Assembly: GCA_947034895.1 (NCBI GenBank)
Contig: OX344764.1
Span: 44,869,348-44,933,347, forward strand
Length of the DNA stretch: 64,000 bases
Direction of reading: 5' to 3'
DNA from: Rhytidiadelphus loreus
Taxonomy: Eukaryota > Streptophyta > Bryopsida > Hypnales > Hylocomiaceae
The notes beneath the pieces are model-generated. The model was not told where the DNA came from. It saw nothing but the letters and a program-made list of their open reading frames with translations, and searched no databases. The position numbers and the translations under genes were made by a program. The stretch's first letter is position 1; each line of letters opens with the position of its first letter. Positions 1 to 12,617 of the stretch are shown piece by piece.

Positions 1-1019
1 GGCGTTAAGGGGTTAAATGGGAAATCCGGACACCAAAAACCTCAGCCCGATTGCTCCCTTGGGGCTAGATGGTTTGGTGCCAAAACCATGCCACCTAAGG
101 TAACACGCAGGATAACTGGTAGTTCCAATCCGGCAGTATAAAGCTCTTGGGACAAATTTGGAGAAATAGAGTGATCCCATTGGTTCAAACTTGAAGAGTT
201 CCGTCCGGCCTTCAATCCAGCCCCAAGTATAAACTTGCCCTTAGAAATCATCCCTTTTCATTACCATGTGAATCGTGGGCTTTAGAAATAGCAAAAACAC
301 TCATTAGAAGTTAAATGACTAGAGACTCTTCCCTTTTCACAATAAAATTTTGAAGATGAATAGTTGCACTTTTGTCCTACTACAAGAATTCCCTTGTCAT
401 CCATCAGACGCCAAACGTCCTCCTCGATGTTTAAGGGTTAAGAGGACCCAAATCCTCATTTGTATTGAACAAGTGGCTGAAATTGGTTTGAACCTCTTGA
501 CACCTAGATGTGGAGCCAAATTGGTGGAATGAATTTTTTATTCAATAAAGACATGATCTCAAAGGACTTGAGCCCGATGAAGTGGGTGCATTAAGAATGG
601 GAGGCCAATTCTTGGCCTTGCGCCCAATTCTTGGCTTTGGAGCTAATGTTAGATTTCCATTAAAAAAATTATATTAAATATTTTCTTTTTCAACATATCG
701 AATTTTTTGGATTTTGTGTATCGGCCTCAAGGGGAATTAGTCCAACATCTATGTGTTAAGTAGCCTTAGAGAGAGAGGGGGGGCTGAAATTTTCTAGGTT
801 CTATTAAATTGGCCCATCTTCTAAAACTCAAGGTCTTTACATATGGGGGAATAGCCCCCCATTATAATTTTATTCTAATGAGTAGTTGAGGATGGCCAAG
901 TTCTAAAAGAGAATGAAATTTTGTGCAATTGACCTCAAGGGAAATTAGACCGATCTCTAGGTATAAAATAGTCTTAAATGTAAATTCATTGTAGGAAGTG
1001 ACTTTTTTAAACTTCTACA
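1..1019. other. AT-rich intergenic DNA without a recognisable gene
   Basis: I see no coding signal. Two diverged copies of a roughly 60-bp segment lie near 713-770 and 920-978; both read like 'cctcaaggg(g)aaattag' and end in 'agtctta/agcctta'. This is an old local duplication. Confidence 0.5.
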
Positions 1020-1745
1020 TTAGGAATAATTGTATTTGCTTTAGGTGAATAAGATGATCATCATGGGTACATTGTTTGTTGGTTTGTTGGTAGTCTAAAG
1101 ACTCTTTTGGGCCACGATGGGTAGCACATTTCAAAAACTCATAACAAATTCATACTTTGTCAAAAAAATATAATTTCAATTGCTCTTGCCATTTCTCACA
1201 CTTGTCTTTACGTTGCTTTTTCTAATTTTATTTCGCTACCAATGGTACAAGGAAAGACTCCTAAACTTGGACAAAATGAACAATTTTATCTAATTTAGTT
1301 CTCTAAATTTATGGCAATTGAAATAGGAATCTATTGAAATGTCATCAAAATGGCCTCAAACTCTTGACTTTGAATGGCTCCTACTCTACAAATGGCACTA
1401 TATGGTTGTTATATAAAAGTTTATAGTGAAAAGTTTTGCTTCTTACTCAAGGCGTTTCAAACATACACTAAAGTCTCTTCCAAGGCTAGACATTGAAAAT
1501 TCAAAGAAAATAGATGGACTCTCTACATTTTTCATTTTTCATTTTCAATATAAATGATTTCATTTGTACATGAAGCAAAGCTAACAACTAATTGTGATTT
1601 TGACTCCATCTATAATCATTAGCTTAATGAACATCAATAGAAGTATACACACCAAATTGCCAATGACCAGTCACATATGACTTAACACTACCTTCTTAGT
1701 CTATAGGTACTACTTAAACTTTACTATTTTGAAAATGTTGAAAAT
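1020..1745 (+). repeat. Interspersed repeat, copy A (carries the empty MITE site)
   Basis: This stretch is collinear with 5,655-7,095. Shared landmarks are 'ggtagtctaaagact', 'tcatactttgtc', 'tcacacttgtcttt', 'gaatggctcctactctac' and 'actattttgaaaat'. At 1,583-1,600 copy A reads continuously through 'aacaactaattgtgat', where copy B holds a 324-bp insertion. No ORF of note. It is probably a fragment of a larger non-coding transposon. Copy A lacks the tandemly duplicated segment that copy B carries near 6,075-6,290. Confidence 0.7.
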
Positions 1746-4700
1746 CAACATTTTGATAAGTTGTAGCAATTTTTTTAGAATTGTAACCGTATAAATTCAA
1801 ACTAGACATGTAAGAGATCACATAGGAAAAGAAAACACAACAATATCACTTATGTATTGAATGATTATAATATTTGATTATGAAGGTTTTAAAACTATGA
1901 AAATGATTTGAAGTCTTTCTATCTTCTTTTCACATGTCAATTCTAAAAAGTTGGTCACCATAAAAATATGAAGGTAAAGGGCCTAATGTGATGTATAACC
2001 CCAATCAGTTCATGGCTTCTCAAAATCTACTCTACATTTTTTTTTTAAATGAATTTCTAATGTGATTTTTTCTCCAAGATCTAGGAATTTTTTCTAATGA
2101 ATTTTTAATGTATTTGAGGCTCATTTCCAAGAGTCCTCAACAATATGGAAAGTCAAGATTGCAATGGACACCCTTGCACAAAATCTTGAATAGAAAAATC
2201 ATAATCAATCATTTTCAAAATCAAATTTTTTGATGCTGAAACTAGACTTCAAAAAGCCTTTCTCAAAAATAAAAACTACTGAAAATAGCAACTTGGTTAG
2301 ATTTTATTTAACTTCAAAGCATTGTCGACACCAAAATTTGGTGCCTCGGTCACTTAGGGGTTAATATTCCTTGGCGGCCAGTTGAGGTGAATCGCACCAT
2401 ATTTGAGAAGAGTATCTATGATAGTGTACGACTGCTACAGCGATGGATATTTATGGATTCAAATGATCACTACTGCAGCTACCGCAGCTCAGTTTGTTTT
2501 TTTCAGAAATCTGATCATATTGGTTGAAGCTGAACTATTGGTCGTAACGATAATTATCGGTATTAGTTGAAGCAGTGAACTTCATCGGATAAAACTTCCC
2601 GAGTCCCAAGTCAGATCCTGGTTCCTTTGAACCTGAATGCCGGGTTTAATTTAAGGCTTCGAAACCAGATGCTGATGTGGCATCGTGTGTTTCGCTCCGG
2701 ATGTTGCTTTGCAATGCGGTTCACAATTCAAACCATTCCGGACATTGAGTCGAGATTGTGTGCTTTTCGAATTGTTCATGCCTGTGTCAACCCTAGCGAG
2801 TGACAGTTTGTTGGGAACGTGAAGAACCCTGTGCTAGTAAGCCAATTTTCGTTTACTGATTGGCAGTGTCGCTGCATTGCAGTACTGATCAATGGAAGTG
2901 CACCAGAACAATCTTCAGGGTTTGCCTCCCACGCGAGCTGAAACCTGTTGAAGCCTCTTGAGTTGGAGCTTATACTTACGAATCCTGCTATATTATAGAA
3001 GCGCCACCTCATAATGTATTAAGAATGTTACTCCGTAATATCACTTTGTATGCATTAAATGATTAGGAAGGAGGGCTTTTACACCCATTCTTGTTTATCC
3101 TTGAATGAACCAAGGTTCCCAAGCAGCCCATCTGGGATTGTTCTCATTCTTTCAAGTGCTACATACTAAATGTGTCCAACTGACATACCAACTTTCATTC
3201 ATCCAATTTTTTCAATTCTAGTAATATTTTAGTCTACACTAATTAAAACTAGTGTAGCTTTGGTAATCTAGTATCACATACACTAGTAGGAGAAGCCAAT
3301 GTACCTTCGGTGCACATTTTGACATACTAGTACATTGAAAGCACTTTGCTACTTTCATATTTTCATATTAGATGAAATTTCAGAATCATTGGGTCCTCAA
3401 CATCCTTGGATTTTTGTATTCACTATTGCAACAAGGTTTAGGAAATTGTGGTTTGCATGATGACCAATGTCAATTCAATGACTAAAAGAGCCTTGGTGTA
3501 GAGATTTTGAATTCTAAGAAGTATATGATTAGATTTGAAACATGCCATTACATGATTAGATTTGAAACATGCCATTACATCAAATGTGACCATACAAATT
3601 TGACATTATCATAAATTTTTGAAGAACTAGTGAAGAAAAGTCTATATCAAATACAATAGATTGTATTGGGATACATTGAAACTTCACAATAGGTTTATAA
3701 TATAATGTTGTGCATTTAAATATAAACCATGTTTTTGAATCCTTCTACATTTAGAGACATAGCTAAGAGTTCCAATTTAAAACTTCAATAAAAATTTCAC
3801 TTTCAGATTTTTTTTTGGATGTTATTGAGCATAGTAGAAGGATTCAAACTAGAGTTGATTCTCTTCATCAGTTTACTACTTCAATTCAATTTGAAGAGAA
3901 AGCAATTTAACAGTCAAAAACTCACAATTGAGATGAAGAAGAGAAAGTTAGATGTTGCCAAAATGCACTACAAGTTCAATATCTACATTCAATTTTCAAC
4001 TCTCATTTTAGAATTGAGGACTCGTTTTAAATCCAAAAATAATCTAAATGATCCAAATTTAGTATTAATAATGATGTAGAACTAACATCAATAAAGCTTG
4101 AGAAAATGGAATGAAAATCATCCAATTTGCATTGTGAATGTGAAAGGTCTTTACATATTATTCATAGGTCAAATTAGTCACAACATCCTTTTTAGGTTAA
4201 ATCATAAATTTTATTATCAAAAAAGCAAAGGAATATTGATATTGATCCTATAAATGTGATATTGCTGGCATGCAAAAGTGTCACCTAAAGTTTCACTCAT
4301 CTCTAAAACTCCCAATTTGTGGAAAATCCAATAACTTTCTTATTATTGCTAGATGACCAAATTCATATCTAAACTCAACGACTTCAAATTAATTTTTTGG
4401 AGAAAGATCACCTTAAAAAGATAGAATTAATTAGCCACAAAATAATGGGTAGATTATTTTATTTCAAATAAAGGTGAAAAACTAAGAATTTTTTGTAAGA
4501 ATTTTTTTCTCCTTACAAAGACATCTTCCAAGAATAGTTTTCCAAATTTTTAGCATCTTTAATTGTTGAAATTAAATCTTCTAACCATGCACACCTTCCA
4601 ATTTTTTATTTATGAATTCTTAATAACAATATTAGTTTGAAAGTCATGAAATATGGACCTCCATTTGAAATTCCTTTAGCTCTTATCTTAAAATGCATTT

Positions 4701-5654
4701 GAATTCTTATTTGATTATCAATTAATCATTTGTTACCATCACACTTTATGTGGTTAGTGATACCACACCAATCAATGGTTTGTCTCTATATAAGAGGGGT
4801 CTCTTATTGCGACCCTCTTCTTCAAACAGACCTATAGGAAGCTTTGAAATGGATATTAAGTGTTTCTAAAATGGATTGCCAATAATGTGAAAACATAATT
4901 AAGATTTGTCAATGGATGGAATAAGAGAAAGGGAGGGGCCATTTCAAAGTCAGGGTGTGTCTATTTAATTTTTCTAAATGAGAATTGATTGCCCAATTGC
5001 CTTCTTACAAATGTTAAAAAAATTTAGGGTCCGCTTAAGTTTAGCAATGGTCGCATTTAGGAACCTTGTGTATCACTTTTTGAATGCCACAGTGCTTGTT
5101 TTTGGTCAAGCCATATCTTTTTTCAGACAGTGCAGGTTTTGTAGTGCATATCTTATGATCAAGAACAGGTGCCTATTGCAGAATTCTTTGGAAATTCATA
5201 AGTAATTCCTAAATGCTCCAAAAAATATGAAACCACTTGTGGTAGATTCTGCATCAATTTTTCTTCGAGTGATAAATAAGGGTAAATATTTTCATGCATC
5301 TGAAAACCATCGTAAAGGAGTCCCAACAGCCTTAAAATAACGGTTTATGAGCACACTACCTTAGATCAAGGAAGCATCCCCAATAAATTTCTGTTTATAC
5401 TGACAAGCGCAAGCGAGAGGCAGGCGGGCCAAGAGAGACAGACTCCGACTTCCGCAACTTTTTTCTGATACCAGAAATTAGGGTTTCGTGCAGAGTGATA
5501 TTGGTCATATCGGACTGATGAGTGGTGTCGTCTTCGCGCGTGTGAGCCTTGACGTGTTCCAAGTCTGATAGGGTTGGTTTAGGGTTGACCGCAATGGGCT
5601 GTTCTAGAAACTTCCAGCTTTTCAGTGTAAGAAGTTACTTTTTTAGGGTTCCAG
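1746..5654. other. AT-rich intergenic DNA with short duplications
   Basis: No gene supported. Visible structure: a perfect tandem duplication of a 27-bp unit at 3,525-3,551 and 3,552-3,578; a small inverted 'ctacactaatt..aactagtgtag' motif near 3,234-3,258; and two islands of more balanced composition (about 2,330-3,020 and 5,400-5,620) with no recognisable product, possibly old gene or transposon debris. Confidence 0.45.
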
Positions 5655-7095
5655 GTTAGGAATTACTGTGACAGCTTTAGGTGTATTGGTACACTTTTTG
5701 TTGGTTTGAAGGTAGTCTAAAGACTGTTTTGGGTCATAATGGGGAGCACATTTAAAAAAATTATAACAAACTCATACTTTGTCGAAAAAATATAATTTCT
5801 ATTTGCTCTTGTGGTTTCTCACACTTGTCTTTTTGTGGGGCTTAAATAAAAACAATGGAATGAGGGCAAACTCTTAATGGCTTGTTTTGACTACAATGGG
5901 TTGTTTTATCTTATCTGATGTTGTTCCCCATTAGGAGGAATTTGAACCCACAAAGAGACTTTGAGTTTTTTTACTAATTTTAATATTAATTGAATGAGTA
6001 TGAAGGTGGCCATATCCTCATTAGAACCACCACAGGGCATATGCTCCATCCTTCATGACATAACCATCATGAGATTTATGAGACCACGGAGATGGATTGG
6101 ATAATGATGGCAAATTTTTGAGTTCAATATGCAATTCTTGGCCCAATTAGTGAGTTGAGAAGGCTTTTCCCACCCAAATTTATGAGATTGTGGAGATGGA
6201 TTGGATAATGATGACAAATTTTTGAATTCATCATGCAATTTTTGGCTAGTGAGTTCAAAAGGTTCTTTCCATCCAAATTTTGCATTACAAAGCAGCCTCT
6301 TTTGGAGGCCAAATTTATGGCAAATAGGTGTCTATTGAAGTGTCATCAAAATGACCTCAAATTCTTCACTTTGAATGGCTCCTACTCTACAAATGGCACT
6401 TCATATATAGTTGTAAAGTAAAAAAAATTTAGTGAATGGTTTGGGTTTTTTTTCAAGGCATTTCAAACATGCCCCTCTTGAACACTTTGAAGGATCTTCT
6501 AAGGCTTATGTTGAACATTCAAAGAAAATACATAAATTCTCTACATGTTTAATTTATAATACTAATGATTTTCATTTGTCTACAAGGCAAAAATAACAAC
6601 TACACTAAAAAGGATATTTAGTGTTGGATTACATTTAGTGTAATTACCACCCTACTTGACCCTACACTAAATGTCAATTTTAGGACAATTAGTGTAGTGC
6701 TAAACTTCAATGTGTAGATTTAGATTTACCAGATTTCAAATTTCAGATTGTCATAGAGTACAGATTTCAGATTTCAGATTTGCCATAGAGTACAGATTTC
6801 AGATTTACCATAGAGTACTTTTAGTGTTAGAAATTACATTTAGTGTTACTTACTTTAGTAGGTTAAATGATATTTAGTGTCATGGTTTGCAAATAGTGTT
6901 GCCAACACTAAATATCCTTTTTAGTGTAGTTGTGATTTTGACTCTCTCTAGAAATACTAGTTTAATGGATGGTAATAGATGTTTCTACCTTACATACACC
7001 AAATTTCCAATGACCCGTCACGTATGACTTAGCGCTAGTTTGTTAGTCTATGGATACTACTGAAATTTTACTATTTTGAAAATATTGAATACTAA
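5655..7095 (+). repeat. Interspersed repeat, copy B, interrupted by a MITE
   Basis: Second copy of the repeat at 1,020-1,745, matching over about 180 bp at its left end and again over roughly 6,315-6,600 and 6,934-7,095. Between the matching blocks it has extra DNA (about 5,840-6,310) with a partial tandem duplication of about 80 bp and a period near 104 bp (units starting near 6,075 and 6,179, sharing 'gagatggattggataatgat'). The right-hand block is split by the element at 6,603-6,926. Confidence 0.7.
6603..6926. mobile_element. 324-bp MITE with 25-bp perfect terminal inverted repeats
   Basis: The element begins CACTAAAAAGG and ends with the exact inverse. The 25-bp arms at 6,603-6,627 and 6,902-6,926 match perfectly. 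It is flanked by TA at 6,601-6,602 and 6,927-6,928, and the unoccupied paralogous site at 1,589-1,590 has a single TA, so the target duplication is most simply TA. No coding capacity. Inside are short tandem copies of 'cagatttcagattt' and 'ccatagagta' (6,730-6,820) and a second inner palindrome ('acactaaat...tagtgtag', about 6,660-6,697). Ends resemble CACTA elements, but a TA target is not typical of that superfamily. Confidence 0.85.
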
Positions 7096-10000
7096 TGGAG
7101 TTGGTTCTAAGGTACAAAAAAAAATGAAGGTTTTGTATAAAAAGTTGTAACTTTTATCAATTTGAGCTCACTTAGGTTTATAGTTGGTATGAGAAGACAA
7201 TGAAAATTCAATTCCCTTTATCGGACAATTCAATGTACATCTTATTTTATGTATTTAGAGGACATTTTTTACTTAATCAATAAAAAATTTAATGTACATG
7301 GTGAGCTATTTGTTGATGCTAGTGTTTGATCATTAGCATATATATATATATATAATATATTGCTAACTTGAACATGTTAAATTTGGTCCCTCTAAATTTG
7401 CATTGTGCTAGTGTAGTGAAGGGGGCATTTTCCACTTATGGGTCCAAATAAAATGAGACTTCCAAGTGATGTATTAGAACTACTCCAAATACTTTCATTC
7501 GCTTGCTCCACACTATTTCATCAACAATTTATACTAATTACTACAATTAATAGAATGATGAACATGATGCTTTTGAGATTCTATTATGTACCCACGTTGT
7601 GAATTTTCAAGTCTCATTTTTTACTATGTAATCTCTATTTCTTCTCTATTTATGAATCAATTTCTTTGGTTTTATTTTTCAAACATGAAATCACATGTCT
7701 AGTATTTGTCAAAAAAAAATCATTTTTTTAGGTGAAATTTTCAAATTGCCATGAGTTTTTGAAAGAAAAAAAAGAAGAAAATTCATATTAAGTACAATCA
7801 TACTCAAAAAATCTAAAATTTTCAAAATAGAAGTACATTATAGTACAGAATATTGTAGTGTAAAGAAAACTTCAATGTCACTCTACATTTAGAAACATGG
7901 TTATAGATGGTTTACTTTTTACTAGTCCAAAACTAATGTCTCACAAAATGATAGCTAGAATTGCACCTTGTCTAAAACCACCATCATCACTCTATGTACA
8001 TCTCCAAAATAAATATGTATATATGTTGAAGAAATGATTCTAGGACATCTATCCAAAAAAACTTTTACATACGATATTCAAATGTCACATTCTTTGGTGC
8101 ATTGCTTGGATATCTCTTTTCACTTGCCAACTCGCTTGCCAATAAGAGAATATTAAGGTTTGACCACTCTAATAATAGTCACTACATATAGTAGCAAGAA
8201 AATAATGGTTTGGGCTGATCCACCACTTAAAATCAAAGACTATTAGGTGGCCTTTGGTGGCCTTTGAAGTTTTTTTTCCTATTGGTCTTTTTTTACAACT
8301 AAGGTTGTTTTGTAATGAAGATCCCTAAGTCCCTTTATTTGTTCCAAGTCAAAAATGAAAAAAATTCTCATTTCAAATAATAATTCAAAAAGTTCAATTA
8401 AATTTTCCATGCTCCATTGCTTTTGAACTCTATAGCCACAATTAAATTCAACCTAAAAATCTAGCTATCCATGTTTAAAAAAATGATGCATGAAGAATGA
8501 CTTCAAAAAGGCCCAATCAAACATTGAATATGGCCAATTTTGTCCAAATTATTTTGCAATCATAATTGAGGTCTTAATTTAATTTAAATTGAACATATAT
8601 CATTGAAAACTTCACAACCTATTCAACCCATTGACGCAAATAAATATGATTGAGGTTCAATGACAAAAGAACAAACTTTCAAATCTTGTTCCACATGTTC
8701 AAAAATAATTAAATGTTGATCTTTAGTCTTCATTCCTTAAACTAGCATGGTAGGAGGAACATGGAAGAGCAACTTGTGTTCAATTAGTGTCAATTTAATA
8801 TTTCTTACAATGCATATATACTATAAAAGTGTATTTTAAAAGAAGATTAGAAAAAACCCATCAAAATATATAGAAACTTGTACATTTTGACATGTCAATA
8901 CATGCCTAATATGATTTCATAAAGTACATAATATGATAAAGAATACTTATTCAAAAGAATTTAGATAGAAAGTCTTAATTTTTGGGAAGTTTTCTTTATC
9001 TTCCCATCTCAACATGAACTAATTCAAAACCTTGTACAAAAAATGAAACACCATGTAGTTAATTAAGCTACATTAATTTGTCCTATTATAGTGATAGCAT
9101 GACTAAACACTTCATTTGAATTGTGAGGTATATTTTGTTGCATGTCCAACTCAAATGCAACTACAACTTTTGAGGTACAAAGTCAATGTATTGGAATACG
9201 TATTCAAATACGTATTTTAATATACATCTTCACAATTTTGAAATTTGAACGACCTCTTGTCTTTAAAGGATTAATACAAATCAATGGAGTCATAGTGGAG
9301 TTCATGAGGAAGATACAAACTTAATTAGGTTGCTTTATCAGCATTAGGTAAGTGCACCTACTTTTCTATAAAGTCGTAAATTCCTATTTGATTGGTATGG
9401 ATGGAATGGCAAAGGATCATTGGTTTGGTCCCTTGACTCGCTCCAATTGACAAACACAATGTAAGCAATTGGTTTGGTGATGCACCGTGGGAGCTTGACA
9501 CAATCATTGACACACACTGGATTCAATGTAGTAAGGGGAATGAGTTTGCCTTCATAGTAAAAGGTGCTTTGACTACCACCTATTTTCACAATAATTGCAA
9601 GTTGATTCATGAGGATCACTTGCAAACAATTATGTTAGCAAATGTTGATATTTGGCGTACATTGGACAATGATATTTAACAGGATGAGTTCCGCCACATG
9701 CTATTCAAGCAAGGTTCTACACCAGTAGGTCCTTTCCTCACGACCTACATCCACGCTGGCTATCCTATCAGGAATGGCACAATTACCCACCTGTTATATG
9801 TATCTCGGATATACTCGTGAATGTCAAATACAATCGCAGGTGTCTACCGAGGGAGAAGGCTTACGCAAATGTCCTCGCTGAACTCCTGAGCTGGAATTCT
9901 TGGTCACAAAGTTAGCCACGACATTCCAGACATGGGAGGACACACATATATAAGTGTATGTGAACATGTAGCAGACACTACAAACCATGTGTGATTCAGT

Positions 10001-11234
10001 TACAAATTCATATTGTTGTCCGCACCAAATGAAGCTGCAAGGAGCAAATTACAGACATGGAGGCAGAAGTAACATACTCTCATCACGCTCCGGCGTGGAA
10101 GCAGCTACTGCTAGTACACAGCAGGCACAACAGAACCATCAGCAGCAGGTAAGTTACTAGTCAAGAAAGCAGAAGGAGCCTGACTCAATTACGATAAGCA
10201 ACTTCGTAACCTTTGCGTGGATATGAAGGCATTTACAGACGCAATTGTGTGAGGAGACGAACAAAGACGAGCTCTACACAGGTGGTTGCCCTAAAACTAC
10301 AATTCAAAGCCATGAGCAGGGCAAGGAGGGAGGCCACCCAACAGATGGAAGGCATGAAGGACGAATTGCAATGGGTCAGGACTAAAACCAAATTCTATAC
10401 TTGTCCTAGTTTGTGGCCTCAAATTAGACCTTTGTGAAGATATATGTCACAGTTTTTGGTTTGTGGAGTATCGCCAATTTACCGAAATTGGACAGTCGTA
10501 ACTTCAGCACTTCAACACTTCGGTGCAATGGTGTGCTATGATGAGTACATGTAAGCTTATAAATTGCCATGAGGGTTGAATTTGTATAACTTTTCGGCAA
10601 AAGATTCACACAATCAGAGCCATGTGGCGTTGGCGGTTGGCACACCTCAATACCTAGGAATGTAATTTAACTTTGCACTTCAATCTTCTTTCTTGGGTTT
10701 CCATAATCTCATCTATTCTAGCCATCTCACACCCGAAGTCAAGGTACTCAACGCTACTAAGAACATCCGATGAGACTTCAACTTCCCCATCTGCTCCTTC
10801 GATTAGATTAGAGCGTCAATTCCATTAAATCGGCAGTACATCGGGCACCATTTTGATGTTTAAACAAGATTGTCGGGCGGTATACTCTCAACACCCATTC
10901 CTCTCAAGGTCTGAAACCCACTAACCGTCAGACTCGTTGTGAACAATTCATCAGACTCTGGACTGCAGCTCTTCCTCAACCATCCCAGAGCCATGCATAC
11001 ATAGAAAAAATAGAAATAAAAACCTGGACGACAATTCCATCATACGGCAGTACCAAATGGCTAGTTCAAATTCCTCTCAATAGTTACATTGAAGCTCAGC
11101 AAACTCGTATAGGGGGTCCAGGAGAGTATTGCAGCAACGTGTCTTCATCATTGAAATGGAGAAAGTGAAATGCTTTCACCTTCACGTAGTACATTAAAGA
11201 AGACAGATACAAAAAGAGCAATAAATCCCATGAT
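7096..11234. other. Intergenic DNA, AT-rich then mixed transposon debris
   Basis: 7,096-9,340 is very AT-rich with simple runs such as (TA)n near 7,338. From about 9,340 to 11,170 composition is more balanced and several short open frames occur, for example 10,213-10,437, which translates to an Ala/Arg/Glu-rich helical stretch. None has an intact gene structure or a domain I recognise. Degenerate transposon sequence is my best reading. Confidence 0.4.
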
Positions 11235-12255
11235 CTATTCGTCTTCTTGGCTGCGAAGGCGAGCACTTCCGTTAGTCAAGGCAACGTTCAACTGCGCAGC
11301 TCGCTCCACAATAGCCTTCCTCTTCAAAGTAGAGACGTTGTGGGCAATCTCAGCACTGTACTTCCTGCAGTACCATGAAATCCATACACAGAAAAGCTTA
11401 GCAATCGGAATTATTAGCGTATAATCAGGGAGTGCTTGAGGGGCATCATTATATCACTAACATGTACAGTTGAGACAGCATGATAGCATCAGAGAGATTC
11501 CCAGAATATGTCATCAACCCTTACGGGAAATATGATGTCCCTATTCTTTTTCACATCACTTGCAATCAGCGCTCAAGACTCCATGTAGAGAACCTCTTGA
11601 AACCCTAACTTTACCACATGCATATATCAAGACTTGGGCACTCAGCAGAGAATAGGGAATAAACTGCTGACCTGTTGTGCATCAACAGAAGCTCAACATC
11701 CTTCACGTTGTGAACCAAAAACTTGACGAAGCCACTTGGCAGCACATGCCTGGTCTTCTTGTTCGAGCCGTAACCAATGTTGGGCATGAGAGTGCATCCC
11801 TTAAACTTACGGCGAACCCTAGAGTCGATACCCTTTGGCCTCCTCCAGTTTGTCTGGGACAAGTAACCACATCAACTCCCACTACATCAGCATGCGTACC
11901 CTAAACAGGACCCTGAATCAACCGCCAAACCACGAGTCGTCCCGGAAAACTCCCGATAGCAAGAGGGACAGATTACTATTACCCCAAATCAAATCCTACA
12001 ACCCTAAATTCTCCAAATGCTCGGCCCCTGCTTGAAACACAACTTCTCGAAAGAACTCTAAAAGCGACTTCGAAACCCTAAATGACCAGTCACCTCTTCA
12101 AACCTAACAAAAGGATGATATCACAGACGAGGTTGCCTCTACGTGGAGATAATCCCATTGCTTACCTTCACGCAAATCTTGCGGTCGGACTGCATGCGCT
12201 TGAACTTCTTGACGCGCTTCTTGACGACATCGCGCTTGACGAGAGGGGTCACCAT
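11235..12255 (-). CDS. RPL32: 60S ribosomal protein eL32
   Basis: Component of the large cytosolic ribosomal subunit. Three coding exons on the minus strand, 12255-12166, 11853-11672 and 11364-11235, with GT-AG introns, give a 133-residue protein, the usual length for eL32. The first exon encodes [20 protein letters not shown], ending in [10 protein letters not shown]. The second carries the family signature [17 protein letters not shown] and the conserved [14 protein letters not shown]. The third reads [20 protein letters not shown] and ends in RLRSQEDE. The start is the only ATG that makes the basic N-terminus and is followed in phase by the first donor. The gene is transcribed divergently from ORC5, with about 360 bp between the two starts, and its upstream region has a telo-box typical of plant ribosomal protein promoters. 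All junctions keep frame, so it looks functional. Confidence 0.97.
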
Positions 12256-12617
12256 GGTAACAAACTGGTGGAGCGCGTCAGGGAGATTCGGCTGCTGCGC
12301 TGCGAGAAGCACCACACTCGACCAAAGAGAGCCGCCTCAGAAGCCCTCCCTCGTCTTTGTTCACAGGGCTTAGGGTTTGGTGCTCTCCACTGGATGAATG
12401 AAATACCAATACATCAAGTTTCATCCTCAGTTTCACATCCAAATCGCAATATATACCTGGATGTATAACCGGACTACGGAAATCCAGATGTACGAGCGGG
12501 TGTCAATCCTGTTTGATCAGTGTCGGGGTTTATTCCTGGCGAGTGAGTTTAGGGTTAGTTTGCGTTGCACCATCTTCTTTGGAATTTTTTTGTGATGCTT
12601 TGACGAATTCAGAGACG
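12256..12617. promoter_or_regulatory. Shared divergent promoter of eL32 and ORC5
   Basis: This 362-bp gap separates the eL32 start (minus) from the ORC5 start (plus), so it must hold both core promoters and 5' leaders. A telo-box (AAACCCTAA on the minus strand) lies at 12,370-12,378, and a related TTTAGGGTTAG lies at about 12,548-12,558 on the plus strand. Telo-boxes are an established element of plant ribosomal protein and cell-cycle gene promoters. Transcription start sites are not visible from sequence. Confidence 0.7.
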
